Of a stretch of DNA of 40,487 bases, positions 7,251 through 14,164 are shown one piece after another. The notes beneath the pieces were generated by a model. It was not told the DNA's origin and did not search any database. It saw only the letters and a list, made by a program, of their open reading frames with translations. Both the position numbers and the translations under genes were made by a program. Source of the DNA: F0422 sp003992255 (GTDB lineage: Bacteria; Bacillota; Negativicutes; Veillonellales; Veillonellaceae); the NCBI RefSeq assembly GCF_003992255.1, contig NZ_RQVA01000018.1, forward strand, positions 1 through 40,487, read 5' to 3'. Every line of letters starts with the position of its first letter. Position 1 is the first letter of the stretch.

Positions 7251-8861
7251 ATGTCAACAAAGTATATTTTCGTAACAGGTGGCGTCGTATCATCATTAGG
7301 TAAAGGCATTACTGCAGCATCCTTGGGACGTTTGTTGAAAAACCGTGGATATAAGGTGACAATTCAAAAATTTGATCCATATATCAATATTGACCCAGGT
7401 ACAATGAGTCCCTATCAACATGGTGAAGTGTTCGTCACTGACGACGGTGCAGAAACTGACTTAGATTTAGGTCACTATGAACGTTTCATCGACATTAATT
7501 TAGGTAAAACATCCAATATCACAGCTGGTAAAGTATATTGGTCTGTGATCAATAAAGAACGTAAAGGGGAATACTTAGGTTCTACAGTGCAAGTTATCCC
7601 TCATATTACGAATGAAATCAAAAATGCCGTGTTCCGCGTAGGTAAAGAAGATAATGCTGATGTGGTAATTACAGAAATCGGCGGTACTGTTGGAGATATT
7701 GAAAGCTTACCGTTCCTAGAAGCAATCCGCCAAGTGAAAAAAGAAGTGAACCGTGATGATGTATTATACATCCACGTGACATTGGTACCATATATCAGCG
7801 CAGCTGGTGAGTTGAAAACAAAACCAACACAACACAGCGTAAAGGAACTTCGCGGTATTGGTATTCAACCAGATATCATCGTATGTCGTACGGAAAAAGA
7901 AATTTCTCGTGACATGAAAGATAAATTGGCATTATTCTGTGACGTAGATCCAGATGCTATCGTAGAAAACCGTACTTGCAGTACCATTTATGAAGTGCCT
8001 TTGATGATGCAAGATGAAGGATTAGATAGCATTGTAGTGCGCAAATTGAACCTAGAAGATCGTCCTGCAGATATGACAGAATGGAAAGAAATGGTTCATA
8101 AAATCTTGAACCCTAAACAAGAGATTACCATTGCTCTTGTTGGTAAATACGTAGCATTACATGATGCATACATTTCTGTAGCCGAAGCATTGGGCCATGC
8201 AGGTATCGTAGAAGATACAAAAGTTAACATTAAATGGGTTGACTCTGAAGCGGTAGAAGCAGAAGGTACTGATCTAGCAGAAGTATATAAAGATGTGGAC
8301 GGTATCTTAGTACCAGGCGGATTTGGTTGCCGTGGTGTAGAAGGTAAAATTGCGACTATCCAATATGCTCGTGAACATAAAGTGCCATTCCTTGGTATTT
8401 GTTTAGGTATGCAATCTTCTGTTATGGAGTTTGCTCGTTCTGTATTGGATATGAAAGGCGCTACTTCTACAGAATTTGATGAAAGTTGTGAGTTCCCTGT
8501 GATCGACTTAATGGACGATCAAGTAGATGTGGATGAAAAAGGCGGTACAATGCGTCTTGGCGTATATCCATGTAAAACAGTACCTGGTACAAAAGTACAT
8601 GAAGCATACGGCGAAGATTTGATCTATGAACGCCATCGTCATCGTTGGGAATTCAACAATGCCTATCGTCAACAATTGACAGATGCAGGCTTGATTATCT
8701 CTGGTACATCTCCTGACAATCGTTTAGTAGAATGCGTTGAAGTAGCAGATCATCCTTGGTTCGTAGGCGTACAATTCCATCCAGAATTGAAATCTCGTCC
8801 AAACAATGCCCATCCATTGTTTAAAGGATTCGTGAAAGCGGCCATTGAGAATAAAAAATAA
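7251..8861 (+). CDS. pyrG: CTP synthase
   Basis: A 536-residue enzyme converting UTP to CTP with ATP and glutamine. The N-terminal synthetase domain begins KYIFVTGGVVSSLGKGITAA with its P-loop-like ATP site; the C-terminal class I glutamine amidotransferase domain has the nucleophile Cys in PFLGICLGMQ and the His/Glu pair in FHPELKSRP. Length fits the family. AGGGAGG precedes the ATG. It probably shares the argS transcript and is followed by a clear terminator. Confidence 0.98.
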   Translation: MSTKYIFVTGGVVSSLGKGITAASLGRLLKNRGYKVTIQKFDPYINIDPGTMSPYQHGEVFVTDDGAETDLDLGHYERFIDINLGKTSNITAGKVYWSVINKERKGEYLGSTVQVIPHITNEIKNAVFRVGKEDNADVVITEIGGTVGDIESLPFLEAIRQVKKEVNRDDVLYIHVTLVPYISAAGELKTKPTQHSVKELRGIGIQPDIIVCRTEKEISRDMKDKLALFCDVDPDAIVENRTCSTIYEVPLMMQDEGLDSIVVRKLNLEDRPADMTEWKEMVHKILNPKQEITIALVGKYVALHDAYISVAEALGHAGIVEDTKVNIKWVDSEAVEAEGTDLAEVYKDVDGILVPGGFGCRGVEGKIATIQYAREHKVPFLGICLGMQSSVMEFARSVLDMKGATSTEFDESCEFPVIDLMDDQVDVDEKGGTMRLGVYPCKTVPGTKVHEAYGEDLIYERHRHRWEFNNAYRQQLTDAGLIISGTSPDNRLVECVEVADHPWFVGVQFHPELKSRPNNAHPLFKGFVKAAIENKK

Positions 8862-8884
8862 GACATAGTGATTATGTAACATAG

Positions 8885-8929
8885 AAAGGACTGTAACAGA
8901 ATATAATAGATTCTGGTTGCAGTCCTTTT
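8885..8929 (+). terminator. Terminator after pyrG
   Basis: AAAGGACTG (8885-8893) pairs with CAGTCCTTT (8920-8928), with further pairing inside the arm (AAC/GGTT, GAAT/ATTC), and is followed by a short T run. It closes the argS-pyrG transcript. Confidence 0.85.
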
Positions 8930-9078
8930 GTATGAATAGATGACGATGATCTTATTGAAATATACGATGTATATGACTTGGTTATAGAACTAGTGACAAT
9001 ATATATCTTAGAAGATTTTTATAAAAATGATGAATATTAGAGAAATTCACTTAATTTATGCTGGCAGGTGGTGATGAC

Positions 9079-9684
9079 ATGATATTACAAAATAAATTGG
9101 GTCTTACTAACTCTGTAGAACTTGCTAGAGAGGAAGAGCGGATTAGTAAAAAGAAAGCTTTAGATCTGTTTGATACTACTGTATTAGAGAAGTATCCTGT
9201 AGGTTCTTTTGCGCAATTAGCTGCGATACATAGATATTTGTTTGAAGATATCTATGACTTTGCAGGAAAAGTTAGGTCTGTAAATATAGCAAAAGGTAAT
9301 TTCAGATTTGCTTCTGTTATGTATTTACAGGAGGCCCTTGAAAGTATAGAGAACATGCCACAATCTACATTCGAGGAGATTGTTGATAAATATGTAGAGA
9401 TGAATGTAGCACATCCTTTCAGAGAAGGCAATGGAAGAAGTGCTAGAATCTGGCTAGACCTAATACTGAAACAAGAACTACATCTCGTTGTAGATTGGAG
9501 TTTAGTAGATAAAGATGATTATTTGCTAGCCATGGAACGAAGCCCTATTAAAGATATTGAAATCAAGCACCTCTTAAAAAGAGCATTAACTGATCGGATA
9601 GATGATAGGGAAGTTTATATGAAGGGCATTGACCATAGTTATTACTATGAAGGGTATACCGTGTATAAAACAGAAGAGTTGTAG
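9079..9684 (+). CDS. fic: Class III Fic protein, autoinhibited AMP transferase
   Basis: A 201-residue Fic-domain protein very close in pattern to Neisseria meningitidis Fic. The active-site loop is HPFREGNGR (112-120), with the catalytic His112, and the target-binding flap region FRFASVMYL lies at 76-83. The class III inhibitory motif (S/T)xxxE(G/N) is present at the C-terminus as SYYYEG (187-192), whose Glu blocks productive ATP binding. Known class III Fic proteins AMPylate targets such as DNA gyrase and are self-restrained through oligomerisation, so no separate antitoxin gene is needed and none is seen. The ATG at 9079 follows AGGTGGTG; an in-frame ATG at 9058 has no ribosome binding site. 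It is monocistronic, and its AT-rich upstream region suggests accessory origin. Confidence 0.92.
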   Translation: MILQNKLGLTNSVELAREEERISKKKALDLFDTTVLEKYPVGSFAQLAAIHRYLFEDIYDFAGKVRSVNIAKGNFRFASVMYLQEALESIENMPQSTFEEIVDKYVEMNVAHPFREGNGRSARIWLDLILKQELHLVVDWSLVDKDDYLLAMERSPIKDIEIKHLLKRALTDRIDDREVYMKGIDHSYYYEGYTVYKTEEL

Positions 9685-9713
9685 GCTAAAATCTATATCA
9701 GAAAATACAAAAC

Positions 9714-9740
9714 CGCAGCAGTTCGCGAAGAACCACTGCG
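9714..9740 (-). terminator. Terminator-like hairpin facing the - strand
   Basis: CGCAG-CA-GTTC (9714-9724) pairs with GAAC-CA-CTGCG (9730-9740). Read on the - strand it is followed by GGTTTTGTATTTTC, a T-rich tail. It could stop read-through from the peptide gene at 9935-10015 before it reaches fic; on the + strand it would end fic only weakly. Confidence 0.55.
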
Positions 9741-9787
9741 CAGTTATTAGAATGATATAACATATATTGTTTGATATAGTCACTCTA

Positions 9788-9816
9788 TTGTTTTTTATCT
9801 CAAACAATGCTATACT
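9788..9816 (+). promoter_or_regulatory. Promoter of candidate antitoxin RNA
   Basis: TTGTTT (9788-9793) and TATACT (9811-9816) are 17 bp apart and the -10 is extended by TGC. Transcription should begin near 9823, just before the left inverted-repeat arm, and run toward the peptide gene on the opposite strand. Confidence 0.7.
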
Positions 9817-9822
9817 TAAGAC

Positions 9823-9935
9823 ATAAATAAGAAGAGCCGTCAACGTGTGCAGGCGTTAGGCTCATCTCAAGCTAGAAAAAATGATGCCTAACGTATAGAG
9901 GGTGCGAACCTCTTTCGTTAGGCTTCATCATTAAT
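9823..9935 (+). ncRNA. Candidate antitoxin-like small RNA converging on the peptide gene
   Basis: From the promoter at 9788 a transcript of about 110 nt would run to the hairpin at 9880-9932. It contains CGTTAGGC (9854-9861), GCCTAACG (9886-9893) and CGTTAGGC (9916-9923), so the middle segment can pair with either neighbour, giving two exclusive folds. The 3' part is antisense to the end of the - strand peptide mRNA. The 5' part repeats, in the same sense, the 5' end of that mRNA. No reading frame is credible in it. Existence of the RNA is inferred from promoter and hairpin only. Confidence 0.55.
9880..9932 (-). terminator. Strong terminator of the peptide mRNA, shared hairpin
   Basis: On the - strand the stem GATGAAGCCTAACG / CGTTAGGCATCAT, with an inner AGAGG/CCTCT helix, is followed by TTTTTT. 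On the + strand the same hairpin is followed only by AATTATTT, a weaker tail. It is thus a stronger terminator for the peptide mRNA than for the converging RNA. Confidence 0.85.
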
Positions 9936-10015
9936 TATTTAAACAAATCAATGATTTGTACTATTAGCTTTAAAATCAAAATCAATACATTGATTTTTCT
10001 AAAAAACTTTTTCAT
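9935..10015 (-). CDS. 26-residue hydrophobic peptide, candidate type I toxin
   Basis: The peptide MKKFFRKINVLILILKLIVQ then IIDLFK has a basic N-terminus and one hydrophobic helix long enough to enter a membrane, the usual form of type I toxins. It does not show the Fst/Ldr consensus with its proline and tryptophan. The ATG at 10015 has an unusually strong ribosome binding site, AGGAGGAGGTG, seven bases upstream. A hairpin CTTCCTA-CTCTA-TAGGAGG (+ strand 10026-10044) would hide that site. The gene has its own extended -10 promoter, a 5' UTR of about 60 nt and a strong terminator. Translation is inferred from the ribosome binding site; toxicity is inferred from architecture. Confidence 0.65.
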   Translation of the reverse strand: MKKFFRKINVLILILKLIVQIIDLFK

Positions 10016-10084
10016 AGTACCACCTCCTCCTATAGAGTAGGAAGAGATGAGCCCAACGCACGTTGAAGACTCTTCTATAATTTC

Positions 10085-10113
10085 ATTATAGCAAAATCTA
10101 TTCGTATTGTGTA
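10085..10113 (-). promoter_or_regulatory. Extended -10 promoter of the peptide gene
   Basis: On the - strand TATAAT (10090-10085) is extended by TGC, with a weaker -35 TACACA (10113-10108) at 17 bp. Transcription would begin near 10078, at the edge of the right inverted-repeat arm. Confidence 0.7.
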
Positions 10114-10142
10114 TATATAAAAATAAAAAACACATTAGTCTA

Positions 10143-10171
10143 TTGACAAGCGACTAAAAATACTATAAAAT
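10143..10171 (+). promoter_or_regulatory. Promoter of the leu T-box leader
   Basis: TTGACA (10143-10148) and TAAAAT (10166-10171) are 17 bp apart, immediately before the T-box RNA. Confidence 0.8.
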
Positions 10172-10178
10172 AATCTTC

Positions 10179-10418
10179 AGTTAGATAAAGTAAATGCGAT
10201 GAACAGGTATAAAGATATAGTTAGTTGCTTTCAGAGAGCTACTGGTTGGTGCGAAGTAGTAGAACGATTATATTGAAACTCCCCTGTGAGCAGCGATGGT
10301 GAAATCAAGTAGTCATCGACGGTAGTTCCGTTATAACTGTGAGAACCAACTAGGGTGGGACCGTGTTATTGAAATGATAATGCCCCTTGATGTGCGCTGC
10401 ACATTGAGGGGCTTTTTT
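10179..10418 (+). promoter_or_regulatory. T-box riboswitch, leucine specific
   Basis: The T-box sequence AGGGTGGGACCGTG (10352-10365) precedes an intrinsic terminator whose 14-bp stem (10382-10395 with 10399-10412) ends in TTTTTT. Stem I is closed by ACAGG (10203-10207) and CCTGT (10283-10287) and contains the AGAGAGCT and GGTTGGTGCGA elements usual for T-box leaders. The specifier loop carries CTC (10279-10281), a leucine codon. Uncharged tRNA-Leu would bind and favour the antiterminator, allowing leuACDB expression when leucine is short. Confidence 0.93.
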
Positions 10419-10510
10419 GTATCATAGGTTGATTAGTGTTTCTTACATTTTACGATGAGATCTGTATAAGGTATACAGTACAAGTAGACTCTATTAGAAT
10501 GTTCTGATAG

Positions 10511-10539
10511 TTGTAAGCATAGCTTACTAGCAGTAGAAT
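10511..10539 (+). promoter_or_regulatory. Second promoter in the leu leader
   Basis: TTGTAA (10511-10516) and TAGAAT (10534-10539) are 17 bp apart, downstream of the T-box terminator. A GTAAGC-ATA-GCTTAC hairpin lies within the spacer. Transcripts would start near 10546 and meet another terminator at 10657. Confidence 0.5.
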
Positions 10540-10656
10540 ATGCGGGTGGTTGTGAACAAACCGCTACACAAGATAGAGAAAAATCTGTGATGTAGTACGA
10601 CTAGAACTATAGTATGTAAAATGTAAAAACCTCTATGAAACCAATACGCTACATAT

Positions 10657-10698
10657 AACGCCCCTAGGGATGCATAGTCATCTCTGGGGGCGTTTTTT
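10657..10698 (+). terminator. Second terminator in the leu leader
   Basis: A 16-bp stem (10657-10672 with 10679-10694, core AACGCCCC / GGGGGCGTT) is followed by TTTTTT. It lies 158 bp before leuA, so RNA polymerase must pass two terminators to reach the genes from the T-box promoter. Confidence 0.88.
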
Positions 10699-10855
10699 AT
10701 TCTCTGAAAGTAATTTTAGCGGCACGTACTTAAAACCACCATAGGAATGATTTTATCAAAGGTGAGATATGGAGGCCACATATTCAGTTTTCTTAGAATT
10801 ATTCGTTAGAATAGAAATACGAACAGATATAGATTAGTCAGAAAGAGGAACAATT

Positions 10856-12394
10856 ATGGACAACAGAATTTATTTTTTTGATACTACATTACGCGATGGG
10901 GAGCAAACTCCAGGTGTGTCCCTTCAAACACCAGAAAAAGTAGAAATTGCACAAGCTCTTGTGCGTCTTGGGTTAGATGTTATAGAAGCTGGGTTCCCAG
11001 CTGCATCGGAAGGTGACTTTGAAGCAGTAGCTACGATTGCTAGAGAAGTGCGTGGATGTACTATCGCAGCGCTTGCTCGATCCAATGAGAATGATGTGAC
11101 AAAAGCGGCAGAAGCACTTGCAGGTGCAGAGCGCAGTCGTCTACATGTGTTTATCGCTACTAGCGATATACATTTAGAGTATAAATTGAAAAAGACTCGT
11201 GAAGAAGTGTTAGACATTGTGAAACACATCCTTGAGTTTGCGAAAGGTAAATTTGATGAAATCGAGTTCTCCGCAGAAGATGCATCTCGTACAGATTTAG
11301 ATTATTTATGCCGTGTCTTTGAAGTAGCTATCGAAGGTGGCGCATCGATCTTGAATGTACCAGATACAGTAGGTTACATGACACCAGAAGAGTTTGGCAA
11401 TCGTATTCGCTACATTAAAGAGCATACGAAAGGTATCGAAAAAGCCATCATCAGTGTACATTGTCACAATGACTTAGGCCTTGCGAATGCCAATACGTTG
11501 GCAGCTATTGAAGCTGGGGCTCGTCAAGTGGAATGTACTATGAATGGTTTAGGCGAACGAGCTGGTAATGTGGCCATTGAAGAAGTAGTGATGGCTATCA
11601 AAACTCGTCATGACCACTACCCATTCGATGTACACATCGACACACCACTATTCACTCGTACTAGCAAATTGGTGAGCAAACTTTGTGGTGTTGCTGTATC
11701 TCCTAATAAAGCTATCGTAGGTGCGAATGCCTTCGCACATGAGTCTGGTATTCATCAACATGGTATGTTGAACAATCCAACGACTTATGAAATCATGACA
11801 CCAGCTAGTGTAGGGGCAGAAAAAACGTCCATCGTATTGGGTAAACATTCTGGTCGTCATGCCTTTGAAGATCATCTAGTGAATCTGGGATTTCAGTTAG
11901 AAGAAGAACGAGTGAATGAGCTATTTGTGCAGTTTAAAGCCTTAGCAGATAAGAAAAAACAAGTCTATGATGAAGATATTTATGCCTTGGTGATGGATAC
12001 TATGCATCACGAACAAGCATTCCACGTGATACAACATGATTACCATTCCGATCAAAATGGATACGTTCTTGCTAGCATTCGTGTATTAACTCCGAATGGG
12101 GAACGTATGGATGCTGCTGTCGGTGATGGCCCAGTAGATGCTTCTTTCAGAGCCATCGAACGATTAGTGAACACACCATTTGTATTGGAAGATTTCCAAA
12201 TCCGTTCCGTAACAGTGGGTAAGGATGCCCTTGGTGAGGCGGTTGTAAAAGTCAACTATAATGGCCGCAGATTCCAAGGCCGTGGGGTGAGCACAGATAT
12301 TGTAAAATCTAGTGTAAACGCTTATATTAATGCAGTAAACGCTATTTATTTAGCAAAAGAGTTAGAACAAGAGTTTGGAAACCAGGAGGGTTAA
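10856..12394 (+). CDS. leuA: 2-isopropylmalate synthase
   Basis: A 512-residue enzyme that condenses acetyl-CoA with 2-oxoisovalerate, the committed step of leucine synthesis. The TIM barrel starts FFDTTLRDGEQTPGVS and contains the metal-binding HCHNDLG and the GERAGN motif; the C-terminal leucine-binding regulatory domain begins at about residue 390 and includes ASIRVLTPNGERMDAAVGDG. Length fits the standard LeuA form. AGAGGA lies seven bases before the ATG. First gene of leuACDB, controlled by the T-box at 10179-10418; product inhibition by leucine is expected from the family. Confidence 0.97.
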   Translation: MDNRIYFFDTTLRDGEQTPGVSLQTPEKVEIAQALVRLGLDVIEAGFPAASEGDFEAVATIAREVRGCTIAALARSNENDVTKAAEALAGAERSRLHVFIATSDIHLEYKLKKTREEVLDIVKHILEFAKGKFDEIEFSAEDASRTDLDYLCRVFEVAIEGGASILNVPDTVGYMTPEEFGNRIRYIKEHTKGIEKAIISVHCHNDLGLANANTLAAIEAGARQVECTMNGLGERAGNVAIEEVVMAIKTRHDHYPFDVHIDTPLFTRTSKLVSKLCGVAVSPNKAIVGANAFAHESGIHQHGMLNNPTTYEIMTPASVGAEKTSIVLGKHSGRHAFEDHLVNLGFQLEEERVNELFVQFKALADKKKQVYDEDIYALVMDTMHHEQAFHVIQHDYHSDQNGYVLASIRVLTPNGERMDAAVGDGPVDASFRAIERLVNTPFVLEDFQIRSVTVGKDALGEAVVKVNYNGRRFQGRGVSTDIVKSSVNAYINAVNAIYLAKELEQEFGNQEG

Positions 12395-12398
12395 TGTC

Positions 12399-13664
12399 AT
12401 GGGTATGACCATAACAGAAAAAAATATGGCTCGTCACGCAGGGCTAGCAGAAGTAAAAGCAGGTCAAATGATCGAGTGTCAATTAGATTTCATCTTGATG
12501 AACGATATTACATTTCCACCAGCGAAAAAAGAGTTTGAAAAAATCGGTAAACCTGTATTCGATGCGGACCGGATCTACTTAGTACCGGATCATTTTACGC
12601 CAAATAAAGATATTAAATCTGCCACACAAGCCAAAGTAATGCGCGATTTCGTACGACAACATAAGATTACACACTATTTTGAAGTAGGTCGTATGGGCAT
12701 TGAGCATGTATTGTTGCCAGAACAAGGTTTGATTGGGCCAGGGGAAATGATCATCGGTGCCGACTCTCACACTTGTACCTATGGTGCGTTGAATGCCTTT
12801 GCTACAGGCGTTGGATCTACGGATGCCGGAGTAGCTATGGCAGAAGGCAAAACTTGGTTCAAAGTGCCAGAAACTATTAAGGTTGTTCTAGAAGGAAAAC
12901 CAGCGAAATGGATTTCCGGTAAAGATATTGTATTGGACTTAATTGGTAAAATTGGTGTGGATGGCGCTCGTTATAAAGCCCTTGAGTTCCATGGTTCTGG
13001 TGTGCAATACATGACGATGGCAGACCGTTTGACCATCTGCAACATGGCTATCGAAGCGGGCGGTAAATGCGGGGTATTTCCCTACGATGCAGTGACAGAG
13101 GAGTATATCCAAGGTCGCATCACACGTCCTATTGAACCGATTGCAGCAGACGAAGATGCAGAATACTGCCAAGTGGTGACCATCCAATTAGATGAATTAA
13201 CACCAGTGGTGGCGTACCCACATCTTCCTTCCAATACGCATTACATGAAAGATATCGTGAAAGAAGAGCGCATTCAAATCGACCAAGTTATCATCGGTTC
13301 TTGTACGAATGGACGCTTTGAAGATTTACAAATGTGCGCAGAAATTTTTAAGGGTCGCAAGGTAGCGGACTTCGTGCGTTGCATCGTGATCCCAGGTTCC
13401 CAAGATGTATATAACCAAGCTGTAAAAGCAGGCTTAATGGACATCTTCATCGAAGCAGGTTGTGCCGTAAGTACACCAACGTGTGGTCCTTGCTTAGGTG
13501 GTTACATGGGAATTATGGCAGAAGGAGAACGCACGGTTTCCACGACTAACCGTAATTTCCGTGGTCGTATGGGACACGTGGACAGCGAAGTATATTTAGC
13601 AAGCCCCTATGTGGCGGCAGCAAGTGCAGTAGCAGGGTATTTAGCAAGCCCTGAGGAGGTATAA
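12399..13664 (+). CDS. leuC: 3-isopropylmalate dehydratase large subunit
   Basis: A 421-residue aconitase-family subunit that with LeuD isomerises 2- to 3-isopropylmalate. The [4Fe-4S] cluster cysteines are seen in IIGSCTNGR and TPTCGPCLGG, and the substrate-side region in GADSHTCTYGALNAFATG. It begins five bases after the leuA stop; AGGAGGG (12384-12390) selects the ATG at 12399. It is of the shorter LeuC type found in Clostridia and archaea rather than the about 465-residue E. coli type. Confidence 0.96.
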   Translation: MGMTITEKNMARHAGLAEVKAGQMIECQLDFILMNDITFPPAKKEFEKIGKPVFDADRIYLVPDHFTPNKDIKSATQAKVMRDFVRQHKITHYFEVGRMGIEHVLLPEQGLIGPGEMIIGADSHTCTYGALNAFATGVGSTDAGVAMAEGKTWFKVPETIKVVLEGKPAKWISGKDIVLDLIGKIGVDGARYKALEFHGSGVQYMTMADRLTICNMAIEAGGKCGVFPYDAVTEEYIQGRITRPIEPIAADEDAEYCQVVTIQLDELTPVVAYPHLPSNTHYMKDIVKEERIQIDQVIIGSCTNGRFEDLQMCAEIFKGRKVADFVRCIVIPGSQDVYNQAVKAGLMDIFIEAGCAVSTPTCGPCLGGYMGIMAEGERTVSTTNRNFRGRMGHVDSEVYLASPYVAAASAVAGYLASPEEV

Positions 13665-13665
13665 T

Positions 13666-14160
13666 ATGGCAGACTTTCAAGGAACAATTTGGCGCTACGG
13701 TGACAATGTAGATACAGATGTAATCATTCCAGCGCGCTACTTGGCCATAGCGGATATGGCGGAACTAGCAGAACATGCTATGGAAGACATTGATACTACA
13801 TTTGCACCGAATGTGAAAGCTGGTGAAATTATGGTAGCTGGCAAAAACTTTGGTTGTGGTTCCTCTCGTGAACATGCGCCAGCAGTGATTAAAGAAAAAG
13901 GTATTTCTTGTATCGTAGCAGATAGCTTTGCTCGTATTTTCTTCCGCAATGCCATCAACATCGGTTTACCAGTGATCGAAATTGGCGAAGCTGTGGACCG
14001 CATTCAAGAAGGTCACGAAATCGCTGTGGAAATGGCCACAGGTGTTGTCCATAATGTGACAACTGGTGAAAGCTATCAAGGAACAGCGCTACCACAATTT
14101 GTGCAAAATATTGCCAAAGCAGGTGGACTGGTGAATTTTGCAAAAACAAGGCAGGAGTAA
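13666..14160 (+). CDS. leuD: 3-isopropylmalate dehydratase small subunit
   Basis: A 164-residue swivel-domain subunit partnering LeuC. The signature GKNFGCGSSREHAP and the NVDTDVIIPARYL start are diagnostic. It begins one base after the leuC stop, with GAGGAGG inside the leuC end as its ribosome binding site, so translation is coupled. The short length matches the clostridial/archaeal LeuD form, consistent with its LeuC. Confidence 0.96.
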   Translation: MADFQGTIWRYGDNVDTDVIIPARYLAIADMAELAEHAMEDIDTTFAPNVKAGEIMVAGKNFGCGSSREHAPAVIKEKGISCIVADSFARIFFRNAINIGLPVIEIGEAVDRIQEGHEIAVEMATGVVHNVTTGESYQGTALPQFVQNIAKAGGLVNFAKTRQE

Positions 14161-14164
14161 TATG

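Larger units (their letters stand above)
9831..10075. repeat. Inverted repeats bounding the small-peptide locus
   Basis: The left arm 9831-9868 (GAAGAG...CAACGTG...GTTAGGCTCATCTC) and the right arm 10044-10075, read in reverse complement (GAAGAG...CAACGTG...GTTGGGCTCATCTC), match except for four substitutions and a six-base insertion in the left arm. Both promoters of the locus lie just outside the arms. The arms could let a full-length transcript close on itself, or be the ends of a small mobile element; no clear target-site duplication is seen. Confidence 0.85.

Noticed and set aside
9831..10075. Direct identification as a par/Fst toxin-antitoxin locus
   Set aside because: The peptide lacks the Fst/Ldr consensus and the repeats are inverted rather than direct, so the two RNAs are similar in sequence at their 5' ends and not complementary there.
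10540..10590. Short frame MRVVVNKPLHKIEKNL in the leu leader as an attenuator leader peptide
   Set aside because: Valine-rich start is suggestive, but no ribosome binding site precedes the ATG and the second promoter's -10 overlaps it; the transcript from that promoter would begin after the start codon.
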